Origin: Diplocarpon mali
Lineage: Eukaryota; Ascomycota; Leotiomycetes; Helotiales; Drepanopezizaceae
Assembly: GCA_024741835.1 (NCBI GenBank)
Contig: JAENRP010000050.1
Span: 22,330-86,329 of the forward strand
Reading direction: 5' to 3'
DNA: 64,000 nt
This document shows, piece after piece, positions 34,122-46,179 of the stretch. The stretch's first letter is position 1, and the number at the start of each line of letters is the position of its first letter. Position numbers and translations under genes: made by a program. The notes beneath the pieces were generated by a model. That model saw nothing but the letters and a program-made list of their open reading frames with translations. It had not been told where the DNA came from and did no database searches.

Positions 34122-34884
34122 CTAGGCACCAGATGACAATGCTGGTGGGACCGGAGCTTGGAGAACCTTCTCCCTGAGAACTGGAATTCTTTGTTAGCGA
34201 ACTGTCTTGCATTCCTGACCGTGACATACCGTCCTCTACAACAGATAGATTTTTTGATTTTCCTTGAACGATAGCTTCCAAGCCTCTCAAGTTACCACCA
34301 AGCTCTTCGACTTTGGCTTCATAGAACTTGGTCGCATCCTTGGTGGTCTGTCCTCTTCAGTACTCTGCTTGATATGGTGCTCCCGTGTGCAACGAACCTT
34401 CTCAACGAAGAATCCAGTACCAACATCCACAATCACATTGTTCGGATCGGCCAAAGTACCAGGAACGTACAACGAGGTTGTAAGAGGAACGAGAATCGGC
34501 TTGCCTGGATGATTGCGCATGTTAACCGCCATTCACCGCCATAGTATGCTCTTCTAATTTTGCACCACGGAAAACGTGCTGTCCTGCTATCTTAGGTGAC
34601 TCCTCATGCCGGGATATGGAAATAAAGCTCACCATCAAGCGTCGGCGTAACACCCCCGGCGATACTGCGAATGCACTCCCGAAACTTGGCCTGCGCCTGG
34701 CGCAGCTGGCCGTGCGAGTTCGTAAGGTGCTCGATCTCATCATCGAGTTGCTTCTTGACTTGCGAGAGCTGCTGAGTGCTTAAACTGGTGAGATCCACTG
34801 GGGATTGTTTGTCAGTTAATGACTGTATCACTCTGTGGAGCATTGAGAAATGCATGTACCTTGCTGCCCTCTTGAAGCTGACAT
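34122..34884 (-). CDS. PFD5: Prefoldin subunit 5
   Basis: Five exons (34884-34860, 34797-34633, 34504-34398, 34338-34230, 34180-34122) give 154 residues, the normal size for this alpha-type prefoldin. The order is a first coiled-coil helix ([20 protein letters not shown]...), the beta hairpin core with [18 protein letters not shown] and [13 protein letters not shown], then the second helix ([15 protein letters not shown]...) and a short tail. Prefoldin is a hexamer (two alpha-type, four beta-type subunits) that delivers nascent actin and tubulin to the CCT chaperonin. The first exon holds only eight codons and is easily missed, and several splice junctions fall inside Gly/Asp/Val codons. Prefoldin subunit 1 is encoded 14 kb to the right. 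Confidence 0.93.
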
Positions 34885-35685
34885 TTCGGCTTTCTGATTC
34901 GGTTGGCGGGAGTGTTACAGACGAAAGTGAAGAGGCGCGCAAATCCAATTTTGAAGCTGCTCGGACGTGATTTGTTGTTGTCGGAGCTACAGTTGTTCCG
35001 GCCGATATCACAAGGAGATACGTAGATAACCAATCTGCATACAGGACTATGCTTCAGGGTACCTACTTGGAACAACGTTCTCACCTCAACTGCATGGTTT
35101 ATTTTAATTTACAGGTGTTTACAGGTGTTTACATCAAGGAACAGGGAGGAACTACTTGAAACAGCTGCAGACTTTGTTATATTCACAAGTGATTATGAGT
35201 TTAGACGCAAAAAAACCAGGACTTTGGGCTTCTGCTTTCTCAAATATACGCCTCCTTCATGGTGCCATATCGAGGACAAAACAGTGACTGCGTAGCCTCA
35301 GTAGAGAAGACGCCTCAGCCAGCTAGCAAGATCCTCAACACAGCCTGCTCTGATGTGAGGGTGAGTTGCATTAGCTCTGCTCACTTGAGATAGCTCATAG
35401 ATCCGGCGCTGTCTCAAACTTCTATCCAATGGCTCAAGCACCGCGTTGCTTGATACCAATCAATATGGTATTCTGGTAAGCAGCAAATGATAACGGGCCT
35501 GTAAACCGGCTCGAGGTTTGTTGATCCAGAGTGCGGGCTCCCAGCGACAAGCGAACCCCTAACTAAAAGGGCCAACACGAAAAGTCGCGAGTCGCGTCAA
35601 CCTCGACCTCGCTAATGCAAGGACTTTGGCAACCTCGAGCCTCAACAGCAGCGCAAGCAGCAGAAGCCAGAACACGCAGGCCACG
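34885..35685. other. Divergent promoter region, PFD5 and ORC1
   Basis: About 800 bases with no gene. A 10-base unit ACAGGTGTTT is repeated in tandem 2.3 times at 35111-35133. Confidence 0.5.
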
Positions 35686-38131
35686 ATGGCACCCCCGTTG
35701 AAAACAGGAACACCTCGCCAGAAACGCGCCGACAAGGCGGAGCGTGCGCGCAAACTGCTGTCCGGCGGAGCGCTCAGCAGAGAGGACTCGGATGACGAGC
35801 TGGGCACCGTCGAGCATCCCTGGGAATGGATCTACGAGCATGGCGAGCAGGAGACGGGGTCTTTCGACGAGGAGAAGACGCCGCGGAAGCGGAAGGCGAA
35901 GAATACGGTGCGCCCGCGGAGAGAAATCGTAGGGGCTACAATGGGGTCATTTACGTGTAAGGTTGGGGACTTGTTGCTTTTGAAGGCCGAGGATCAGGGC
36001 CAGTGTTGGGCGGGGATGATACAGCGGTTTGTGGAGGAGCATGAGGAGGGCGCGAATGGGGAGAAGTCGGCCAATTTCTTGTGTGCGTCAGCTTGTCGCG
36101 TGTTGTAGGCAGTGGCTAACATCTAAAGGGTTTGCGAATGAGAGGGAGATTCGGACGACGAAGCTTAAAGACAAGAAAAGATCTGATTTTCTGCCGGTAG
36201 GTCCCATATCGTCAGAGATGGGGACAAGGCTAATTCGGCTTCAGAACGAACTGTACCTCACAGCAGATACCGATATCAATCCTCTGACATCGATCAATGG
36301 TACCGCGTACCTCATGTCAGAGATAGCATATAACAAGAAATACCCAACCGGCAAGGTCCCCAAGAAAAGCAGAGAATACGGTAAGACTTTCATCTGTCGG
36401 CGAGGTTGCAACACGCGGACAGCAACGTACACGGATGAATTTGTCTGGGAGACCGTTAAGCACGGCAATCCGGAGGAAGTATCCGAATTGCATGATCGGA
36501 TCGAGCTGGAGACGAAATCCACGAGAAGAAGAAGAAAGGCTTTCAAACGCGCAATCGAAGATGATGGCTTTGAGGAAAGCCGTGATGAAGACGGAAAACT
36601 GCAGACACCGCGGAAGAAGCAGAAGTTCTCATCAATCACTACGCCACGCAAGCCACGCACTCCCTCCAAGCTTTTGACCCCAAGTCACAAGAAAATAGTG
36701 ATCAAGAAGCCCCTCGAGTTCACACCCCTAGGAACGCGCATGCTCGACCCGGAACACGTAGAATCCTCGCCCTTCCAGACCGCCCGCTCCAGACTACACG
36801 TCGCCTCCGTACCGACCAGTCTCCCCTGCCGCGAAGACGAGTTTGCATCCGTGTACTCGCACCTGGAAGCCGCCATCGTGGAGGGGACAGGCGCCTGTAT
36901 CTACATATCTGGCACGCCCGGGACGGGGAAGACGGCCACGGTGCGGGAGGTGGTCGCGCAGCTCAATGCGTCGGTGATGGCTGACGAGCTGGACGATTTC
37001 ATCTTCGTGGAGATTAACGGCATGAAGGTCACGGACCCGCATCAGTCGTATTCTCTGCTGTGGGAGGCGCTGAAGGGAGATCGTGTGAGTCCGGCGCACG
37101 CGCTGGATCTTCTGGAGAGGGAGTTCAACCATCCGAGTCCGAGGAGAGTGCCTTGTGTGGTGCTGATGGATGAGCTGGATCAACTCGTTACCAAGAACCA
37201 GAGCGTCATGTATAATTTCTTCAACTGGCCCGGTCTGAGGCACAGTCGTTTGATTGTGCTCGCCGTAGCTAACACGATGGATCTGCCGGAGCGGACACTA
37301 AGCAACAAGATTAGCAGCCGACTCGGTAAGACCCCTTTATTTCGTCAACACCGCACACAATTCATTTGTTCTCCCATGTAATTAACCACCTCAGGCCTCA
37401 CCCGCATCACCTTTCCCGGCTACAGCCACGACCAACTGATGCAAATCATACAATCCCGGCTCTCCGGTGTCCCCGGCTCCATCGTCGACCCAGACGCTGT
37501 CCAATTCGCCTCCCGAAAGGTAGCTGCGGTGTCCGGCGACGCGCGCCGCGCCCTCGACATCTGTCGCCGTGCCGTTGAGCTCGCAGAGGCTGACGCCATG
37601 TCCCAGCCCGCGCCCAACACGCCGAGCAAATCCGGGCGCGGCAAGGACCACGACAGAATTGACACATTGACCAAAGCGTGCGGCAAAGTCACGATCGCGA
37701 CGGTGAAGAGGGCCATCAACGAGGCCACCACGAGTCCGCTGCAGCAGTATCTAAGAGGTCTGCCGCTGGCGGCCAAGGTGCTGCTTGCCGCTCTGCTGGT
37801 CAAGACGAGGCGCACGGGCATTGGGGAGAGTGTGCTTGGGGAGGTGATGGATGAGGCCAAGAGGATGGCGAAGATGGACACGGGGGGTGTGATGTCCGAG
37901 TTCTTTTTGCCCACGGAAAAGACCACCGTTCCTGGCAAGAAGACGAACGTGCAGAAGATACCCCGGCTGCTATGTATGGGCTCTTCGGCGGTGGATCTCA
38001 TGGAGGCGGGCATCGTCGGGCTGGAAGCTAGGAGGGCGGATCGTACGGGCAAGATCCGACTGAGCATTGGCGAGGAGGATGTCAAGCAGGCGTTCAAGGA
38101 TGATCCAGAGGTGAAGAATCTTGGGCTCTAG
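35686..38131 (+). CDS. ORC1: Origin recognition complex subunit 1
   Basis: Three exons (35686-36082, 36129-37325, 37395-38131) give 776 residues. A BAH domain occupies about residues 80-250 (VGDLLLLKAEDQGQCWAGMI ... NGTAYLMSEIAYNKKYPTG), which in this family binds nucleosomes. A basic linker (TPRKKQKF, TTPRKPRTPSK) follows, then the AAA+ ATPase with Walker A GTPGTGKT (Lys400), Walker B VVLMDELDQL (Asp480/Glu481) and a sensor-1 Asn in VLAVANTMDLPER. A winged-helix C domain ends the protein. Orc1 is the ATP-binding, origin-defining subunit that loads the MCM helicase with Cdc6. The BAH domain separates it from Cdc6. The gene converges on PRP46, with only 134 bases between their stop codons. Confidence 0.95.
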
Positions 38132-38265
38132 TTTTGGACAAGGAGATAGTCTCGTAAGATGTGTACAGTACATAGACATCATGCAAATGTGCCATGTTCT
38201 GATGGATGGCTCTGCCCGATGCGCCGTTCGCCTTGCCATGCTTCCCTCTCTTTCTGACATTGACA

Positions 38266-39708
38266 CTAGAACTTTTGGCGGCCCAGGGTTGGCTTCCATT
38301 CTACGGGGTGGCTTTCCGGGGTCGCGGAGTCGTCTTGTTTCCATACCTTGACTGCGAATCGTTAGCACACATCTGGAAAAGCGTTGCAGAGAGTGGTCGT
38401 ACTGGTCTTGTCGGCCTCTCCACAAATGAGACGGAGCCCAGTCTTATCAAACGTAGAGCTCATGAGTCCAGCCTCAGCATCAAGCGAGCCGGGCTGGGCA
38501 GTGGTATCCAGAGCCTGGAATCTATGCCCCGACTTCCAGTCCCAGAAGCTCATGGATCCGTTATCGCCACCGGAGAAGAGCACGTTATCCTCGTTGACGG
38601 ACATGGTGTTGATGATTGAGTTCTGCCCCTCAAAATTCTGCATGAATGCTCCTTCGGGACATTTCCACTGTTTGATGCTGCCCGTGCTGCCACTGGCGAA
38701 TGTGAATTCTTTGGGGTGCACGGCTAATGCTCTCACGCCCTTCTTGTGGTGAGTCAATACCCCCATCGTCTTTCCAGCCGCAAGGTCCCAGAGGCGAACG
38801 GTCGAATCGAGTGACGAGGTGATGACTTGCGGATCCGCTTCTTGACACTTGAGATCTGAGACGGTTCCCTTGTGTCCAGCCAAAACATGGATATTACTTC
38901 GCGTCCTCATATCCCACACGCGAGCCACACCGTCCCTACCGCCCGTAACCAGCACATCCAGCGTCGGGTGCAGCGCCAACGTATACACGCCGCTCAGATG
39001 CCCGTGGTAGTGCCTGATCACCTTATTCGTCTCCAGATCCCAGCACTTGACCATCTTGTCCTCGCCGCAGGAGAACAGATACGGATGCCGAGGCGAGACC
39101 GCCAGACCTCTGACGGTAGAAATATGACCCGTCAGCGTCAATTTCAGGTTTCCCGTGGCCAAGTCCCAGATCTTAATCGTGCGATCCCCGGCGCCGCTGG
39201 CGAACCATTTGTTCTCCGGCTCAACGGCCAAGGAACGTACCCAGCCTAGATGGCCCGAGATGACTCGCATCAGCTTCCATGGCGCATGCCATTCAGGTTT
39301 CTGCTGTACGAAATTCTGTTTGCGGACCATGCTTGACCCGGGAAGGTTCTTGTGCGGCAGCTGTCTGTGGATCAGACTTGTGGAAGATCCATTTTGGGGC
39401 GTGGTAGTCGCCTTCGCATTCCCGTTTGTTCGTACCAGAGCTTTTGAGGAGCCATTCTGCGGCGCTTTTGACTTTGTCTTCGGCTCAGGGATGGGCGCTG
39501 GTAGTATCGAGGCGTATTCGGAGAGGAGTCGAGCTGCGAGAGCGTTCTTACTTGCTCCCCCGTCGAACTCGTCGTTGGATGCGCCGGCCTCAAATTGAGC
39601 CCTTGATCTTTTGCGGTTCTCAAGTAGAAGAGCATCTAAGGAGGTACTGGTCGAGACTTCATCGGAAGATGGCGCCGAGGTGGCTGGTCGCATGGCAGTG
39701 GTTGCCAT
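38266..39708 (-). CDS. PRP46: Pre-mRNA-splicing WD40 protein Prp46 (PLRG1)
   Basis: Two exons (39708-38403, 38351-38266) give 463 residues. About 140 disordered residues precede seven WD40 repeats, each seen by its GH...WD spacing, beginning [23 protein letters not shown]. Typical PRP46/PLRG1 blocks are [25 protein letters not shown] and [21 protein letters not shown]. The short last exon restores the family's conserved end ([20 protein letters not shown]). Without splicing, the frame would end early in an unrelated tail. The protein is a core member of the NineTeen (Prp19) complex and is needed for spliceosome activation. The single intron of 51 bases lies only 28 codons before the stop. Confidence 0.95.
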
Positions 39709-40646
39709 TATTGATATGTTGAGAAGAGTGTTTTCTTGAGGCTGCGCGGCGAGGCTGTCTTGAAGTTCAACGCGCTTTTGGGGCGGGCGCTAGTGAGCTT
39801 GGCCTTGGCGTTTGGGGGAGATATAAAGGGCCGGACCAAGGACTTGAGTGGGTTGGGCGAAGGTGTTGGAAAATAGAAACCAGGGTCGTCTTATTCATAT
39901 GTTTCTTCGTAAAAAACTCTTCCTGCAAGATCGCCAGAATTCTTCCCTCAGCAGCACCAGCTTGTGAAGTGTGAAGATGAGGGAATCGGACACCTCAGAC
40001 CGGCTCTTGTGAGAGAGCAAGAAAGGCTGTGGCTCTTAATTGTGGTATGAATCTTCTGGGCTCACTTTCGATTGTAGGGTCGATTCCGGTCTTGACACTC
40101 TCAAGTTACCTTACTTCTTTCATACCCATGGCTGCTTCACTGACTCGAGAGGGTAAAAGTAGTAGGTAATATTGGGCCTTGAGAAGTTCAAGCTTGTTTC
40201 CTGCTGGCGGCTTCAGAGGATTGAGACCATCTCGCTGGAAATGTGGGAAAATTCCAGGAGTTATTGCTTGCTCGGCTGATGGGTCATATATGAGAGAGTT
40301 CTGTCAATATATAAGTCGAGCCCTCCTTCTATGCTTTGACAGACTCGATTGTCTACACTGCCCTCTCATCTACAGTGCCCCAAACCCCAATGACATGTCA
40401 TGCGCGCAACTTACCAGCACATCCTTTCTAAGAACAATCGTTATACACGATTCTCAAAGGCCAGATCTTGAAAGAACTTTTTCACCTTTGAGGAAAGCTT
40501 CTGTCCAAGTGAATCTGACCACCCCATAATTGCCTCAGGCCGATCAACCAGGCCCCCAAAGACGACGACTCCATTCTGTCAAGTCTTACAATCCATACCA
40601 AACATCCCAAATCGCATTCCACAGTCCGCTCAAACAGAACATCGCA
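39709..40646. other. Divergent promoter region, PRP46 and NAS6
   Basis: 938 bases without a gene. Open frames here are short and unconvincing. Confidence 0.5.
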
Positions 40647-42080
40647 ATGTCAACTCCTGCAGAAGAGCACTCCAAATTCGCGCTGCACGAAGCAGCTCGC
40701 GAGGGTAGAAGTACGTCCTCTTGACCCCTCCAAATAACTCCACCATCTAAACATGGCGCTGATATTTTCTAGCTGCGGTCGTAGAGTCACTTCTGAGCGT
40801 GAGCAACCAATCTACAAATGCTTGGGATGAGATGAGTATTTCGGGTCGTGCGTGTATGGTAAGAGGTGCTGAGGCGAAATGGAATAAATAGGCAAATCCT
40901 AAATTAGCCCAACGCATCGACGACGACAGCCGTTTGCCTATCCACTGGGCTGTGTCGTACAGCCATCTTGAGATCGTGAAGTTGCTCGCTGCTACGAAGG
41001 AATTCGATCCAGATGTACAGGTACCTTCCCTCCTGACATACTCGCTTCCTTGGTCTCATCTCATCTCATCTCAGCCAGTGTTTCCGTCCCTCCAAACAAG
41101 GTGGATGAGATGATCTGTCTTGAGGCAATCGAACACGGCTAACAAAATACCACTGCAGGATGGCTCAGGCTGGACGCCACTGATGATAGCCGTAAGCCTC
41201 AAAGACGGCGATGAACTCGTCGACCTCTTGCTACGGAAAGAAGCAGACGTCAACACCAAGAGTACGCCTCCCCTATCCCCTGCCAAAGAGCCCTCGCTTA
41301 TATCACAACACCTAGATTTCACAGGCCAGGTACACTCCCCCCTCCCCCTCATCTTGCCTACCCCCAAGTTCCAGTTCCGTAATCATCTACATCCTCACTA
41401 AGTGCTGCGTCCTTGCCACCTGCTAACACTTGTCAACACTACAGACAGCACTCCACTTCCTCGCCTCCAAAAAGAACCACACTCTCGCTAAACGCCTGCT
41501 CTCTCACACCCCGCCTGCATCCGCCCGCGTCAAAGACAAGCGCGGACAGTACGCCCTACATCGTGCGGCGGCTGTGGGCTCGGTGCCGATGGTCGAGTTG
41601 CTAGTCCAGGCGAGGAGTCCTGTGAGCGCAGCGGACAGCGCGGGTCAGACGCCGCTGCATCATGCTATCGCCGAAGGTCATGGTATCTCCCCTCTTTTTT
41701 ATTCCCCTCTTTTTTTCTCTCTATCTCTTTCTTCCCTCCTACCTCACTATTCCCGCATATCCTCTGCTCTCGGTCCTGATTTGCGAATTACACGTAAACT
41801 CTTCTTGCGCTGCTCAAGCACGGGTGTAGGATATCTCGTCTGGAGACGAGAAGCATCCTCACAAACCGGCAGACCCGCCCCCCCCCCCCAAAAAAGGAAG
41901 AAGCAACTTCTAACAGCATACATAAATACAGGCGACACAGCCGTAGCCCTCCTCAAAGCTGGCGCCGAGCACGACAAGAAAGACGCCGAGGGCTTCCTGC
42001 CCCTCGACCTCGCGCCCGACTCCCAGGTGCGCAAGTACATCTTGAAAGCGGCCGAGATGGAGGGTATCGAGGTCGCATAG
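40647..42080 (+). CDS. NAS6: Ankyrin-repeat proteasome chaperone Nas6 (gankyrin)
   Basis: Seven exons (40647-40710, 40773-40798, 40892-41020, 41159-41261, 41316-41329, 41445-41682, 41932-42080) join in phase to 240 residues. Six to seven ankyrin repeats fill the protein: ALHEAAREG, LPIHWAVSYSHLEIVKLL, GWTPLMIAVSL, TALHFLASKKNHTLAKRLL, YALHRAAAVGSVPMVELL, TPLHHAIAEGHGDTAVALLKAGA. Length, repeat number and the charged N-terminal repeats fit Nas6/PSMD10, which caps the Rpt3 subunit while the 19S proteasome particle is assembled. Two exons are extremely short (26 and 14 bases). The last intron is 249 bases and holds a poly-C/poly-A run (41878-41895). A different small ankyrin protein is the only real alternative. 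Confidence 0.9.
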
Positions 42081-42671
42081 CTGTGGTGTTTCCTTTCCCG
42101 CTCGCTTACTCTTCGCTCTTGATCGGGGAGGGACTGCCAGCTGCCAGCAAGATTTGGTCTGTGCTGATGCTGGTTCGAGGCAAATGAATATTGGCTTGGC
42201 CGAGGAAAGGAGACTTTCGAAAGATTACTCTCCCGAAGTGGCTACTCAAGCAAGCCTAGATTCCTCAAGACTCGAACAAAACACACAGTGGAAGGGCGCT
42301 GCTGTAAGCGTTAGGGTCAAGAGAATATCGTAGTATTGCAAACAAAATGCCTCCTCCCATCTCCCTCTCACAACTCCTCCCGGGACTATTTTATTCTTAC
42401 AAAACTCGCCGCACGCGTATCGCAGCAGGGTAAATCTGATCTCGGAAGCGCCGCGCCGCAGGTGCCAGCAAAAACATGTAGTGAAAGCATCCCGATCTAT
42501 GCAAACGCCGGGATCTCCTTTCTCGTAAACGGCATCCAAGTCTCGCAAGGGAAGACAACACCAGGCTTGAATCAAGTCTCTCGTGCCTAGAAATCTTCCG
42601 CCTCCACCAGGTGTCAACGCCCCCATCGCTCTCACTGCCTACCTGATCTATCGAGCCCCGTGCACGCCTAC
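42081..42671. other. Convergent 3' region, NAS6 and TMF
   Basis: 591 bases between two convergent genes, holding their 3' ends. No other feature seen. Confidence 0.5.
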
Positions 42672-45235
42672 TCACTTGACGGTCCGCAACAAAAGCTCGC
42701 GATACATGTCCTTCAAATCCCCCACGTCGCTCTTCAGCTCATCAACCAGCTCGCTCTTCTCCCCCAGCATCTCCAGCGTCGTCTGGTACCGCTCGTTCAG
42801 CAACTCCACCTCGGCCTCCAACTCCCTGACCCTCGCATCAACAGCCCTCTTCCCTTCCACCTCCCGCATCAAAACTACAATCTCCGCACGAGCTTCATCC
42901 CGTTGCGCCGCGAGCCGCGAGAGATCCTCTTTCGTAGCAACTTTCTCGTTCTCGAGACGGCGTACCACAGAGGACATGCGTTCGACCAGCTGCACCGAGG
43001 GGCCCGCTCCGGCGGTGGACACGGATACGAGGTCGTTGATCGGTTGGAACGGCGAGGTTGGCGAGATGTTCTCAAAGAAGGAGTCGCGGTCTGTGTGCAA
43101 AGAGGGCGCCTCAAAGTCGTTCTCGTCTCGGCGCTCTTTTAGGGATTGCATGGACCCCTGCCTTCTTGGCGTACCGTTACCAGAGGTGCGAGCAAGTGGT
43201 TGGACGGATGAGCGGCGAGGGGTGGCTGCGCTGGGGAGAGCATCGTTGTGGATGGAGCGGCGGGAGCGGCGGCGCGTGTGTAGGTTCTGTAGGCCTAGGT
43301 AGTCGGATGTCAGGCCGCGGCGGGTAGACGCTGCGGGGGACCCTGCGCGGCTGTGGAGGGATTGGGTTTCTTTCTGGCGCTCCTCGTCGATGCGATTCTG
43401 CAGCTCCGATTTCCAGGCGAGTTTCTCTTGCTCAAACGAGGCGCGTGCTTCGATCAAATCGGCTTCAGCGGCTTCGGCTCGCTGCTGGAGTGTCTCAATC
43501 TTGGCTTTTTGTTCGGCTAGCTCTTGTTGGAAGGTGGGCATCTTCGACCGGGACTCTTCGAGCTCGTCTTCGTTATGCTTGGCTTTCAGTGTCTACGACA
43601 TATCAGTTGAGGATCTCGGTAGCGATCAGAAGGTAAACAAACCACTTCTCGGGCCTTGCGCCTAATGTCAGCTTCTCGCTTAGTAGCCTCATCCCTCTCC
43701 TTCTCCAAACTCGCAGCCCTTGCAATTAACGAGGCTTCTATACCCTGCCAGTTCTCACTCGCAACCGCGTACTGCGTTTGTAGCGTCTCGATTTGTCGTA
43801 GCAACTTGGCTTGAGCATCCCCCGTAGCCCCCGACGAGACCTCTTCCGATCGAGCCCTCATAGCCTCCAATTTACTCTCCAACATCTGCTGCTCATTCTT
43901 CATTTCCAGCTCAACCATACGAGCACGCTCAGCGTCTTGGCCGGCCTTATCTCTCAGCTCTTTGATCTGAGCTTGAGATCGGTCGGCCAGCAGATTCTTC
44001 TCGATCTTGAGGTTCGCAATGTCGTCCTCGAGTTCCTTTGCGCGTTTTTGCTCAGCTTCAAGAGCCTCATTCGCAGCCTTCATCTCGGCTTCCTTGCCTT
44101 GCGCAATAGCCTCATCCAACTCTGCCTCCAACTCCATAATAGCCGCGTCCTTGATCTCATTCGCCGACTTTAGCGTCTCAAGATCTTTCTTTGCCAGGCT
44201 GAGCTCTCTCTCCTTCTCGCCAAGCCTCTTTTCTAAAATCTCGGCTCTCTTCAACTGATCCGCGATGGTCAGCATATCCCTCTCCGCAATGGCCTGTTTC
44301 TTCTTGGCTTCTTCAATAGCCTTGGTATCTTCCTGGATCTTGGCCCGAAGCTTCTTGATAGTGGTAAGCTGATTTAGCTCCTTCTTAGAAAGCTTTTGCC
44401 CTTCTTCCATCAGCAAGGCAACCTGCTCCTCTTTATCTGCAAGTTTTTTCTCCAACGTGCCACTCGGAGCAGCCCCACTGGCTTTCCGTGCAGCCTCAGC
44501 GCCCTCCTTGGCTAGATACTGCAGCTTCGACTGCAAGGCATCGATCCGCTCAATGTACCCATGAACCTCTTCCTGGCGTTGCAGTTCAGAAGCCTCGTTG
44601 ATAGCTTGTAGCTGCTTGTAAAGCGCCTCATAATCCTCTGTTTGCGAGGCAGGTTCACCGGTACCCTGTCGCTCACCCATCGATATCGCCAGGGAAGGCC
44701 GGAGGCTGCGCTGCTTCGTCGAGTCACTCGAACTTCGAGGCACGATAGATCTTGCCGACTCCCCCGACGGCCGTGGAGAAGCCTCATTCTCCTTCTTGAG
44801 CAGCGGACCATCCAGCTCCTGAGACACTTCTACAGGCTCAGCGACAGGATTTCCAGACTGCACAACGGCAGCAGACGGCGCATCTCCCAGTCCCAGCTTC
44901 CCATCTCCCTCTCCACTCTGATCTGGAACCAGCTCCCCCTTCGCAGCATCCTTGTCCTCTGCCTTTGGTATGGGATCAGGAGTAGGAACATCGATACTTT
45001 GTCGCGGACTACTCCCCACCGTCACCGGACTGCCCGTCCTCGACGGTGGCCCGGAACTCAGCGCCGAAGAATCCGGGCGCTCTCTCCCCTTCTCCTTGTC
45101 CCCCTTCTGGTTCTGGGCAGAGTTCTTCGCAGCAATCGCCCTCGCCAGCCGTTCCTGCAAGCGGTCGTTTGCTCTGTTTGTTGAGGCAGTCCTGGCAACA
45201 CCTGTACCACTCGTCAGCTATGACAAAGTTCCCTG

Positions 45236-45272
<37 letters not shown>

Positions 45273-45462
45273 CCCACACACCTGTATCCGTCTTCGCAGA
45301 CCCCGCAGTCGGCGTTGTCGGCGTAGTCGGCGTGGCAGGTTTCTTGGAGCCAGGCTCCTCTGCGCCCTCAGCTAGGATGTTGTCCAGTCTTGATTCGACG
45401 CCCGCGACAGCTTGCTGGAGAAAATTTCCCCATCGGGAGCTTTGTTTGGCTGAAGCTGCCAT
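42672..45462 (-). CDS. Golgi coiled-coil protein, TMF1/Sgm1 family
   Basis: Three exons (45462-45273, 45201-43643, 43592-42672) give 889 residues. The N terminus MAASAKQSSRWGNFLQQAVAGVE has the WGxFLxxAV-type start of TMF/Sgm1 golgins. A Ser/Pro-rich disordered region follows (about residues 110-260), then roughly 400 residues of heptad-repeat coiled coil. The C-terminal TMF-type coiled-coil domain includes LVERMSSVVRRLENEKVATKEDLSRL and ends DVGDLKDMYRELLLRTVK. These proteins sit on the Golgi, bind Rab6/Ypt6-type GTPases and tether retrograde vesicles. Two in-phase donors nine bases apart (45272 and 45281) are possible for intron 1. I used the one giving GTAAGA. That intron carries a (CT)n repeat directly next to the donor. 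Confidence 0.9.
45238..45269. repeat. CT microsatellite inside TMF intron 1
   Basis: About sixteen CT units (GA on the coding strand) lying immediately downstream of the intron's 5' splice site. Confidence 0.9.
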
Positions 45463-46179
45463 TGACCTTGCCGATCTTGTCTCTGGTCCTATCTGATCTA
45501 GTGAGATCTAGCCCGGTCCTATTCTGCACCGTCGCGTGTCAAAAAAGCTCTGCTGATTTCGTGTCTGTCGTTCAACAACCAGGCATCTGAAGCAGGTCGA
45601 AGCTAAGGGAAGCTCTTGAAATTGTAGTGGTTTCACATTTAAATCCGCCGGGAGGGGAGAGAGAGCATCATATGTTCACCTCACGCTGCGATTTTTCCTT
45701 GGAGGAGCGTGAAGTTGCATAGCAGGTGAAAATGTATATATCTACTGAGCTGTGATTGCGTGTCTTTTAGAGGTGCCACAGACGCGGGTAACTTCCGCTA
45801 GACCGCGTCGATCATTCCTCCACCCCCACAAGGCTGCAGCCAAACTTCCTCCAGGAACATTCAAAACTTGTTCTGGAAGATGATGCGTGAAATACAGTGA
45901 TAGTTTTACATTAGTGCTTCAGAGTTTCTCTCCCTCTCAATGGTTAGAGCAGTGAATATTCTCTCCTTGTTCAATTGTGAAAACCCTGTCCGAGGTCTCA
46001 TTATAACGGCATTAGTGACCGTTAGTCGATATTGCTAGACACTAAGAAAGCCGGTATCTACCAAAAGGGCTATATCTATTCGCTCGACGGACCAATGAAA
46101 GGGCCTGAGACCAAGGGGTATAATCTATGCGCCGATACAATATATCCTCTCCATGTGCATCCCCTCCAATGTACTTTTC
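45463..46179. other. Intergenic, TMF promoter and ceramidase 3' region
   Basis: 717 bases with no supported gene. Confidence 0.5.

Noticed and set aside
38362..38402. Read-through end of PRP46 in the first exon frame
   Set aside because: It gives an unrelated tail. Splicing at 38402/38352 restores the conserved family C terminus.
42660..43302. Plus-strand frames over the end of the golgin gene
   Set aside because: They are shadows of the TMF-type coiled coil, whose minus-strand reading has clear family motifs and correct introns.
45930..46005. tRNA-like D-arm string (TGGTTAGAGCAG)
   Set aside because: No matching acceptor stem, anticodon arm or TTCGA T-loop at the right distance. No tRNA was found in the window.
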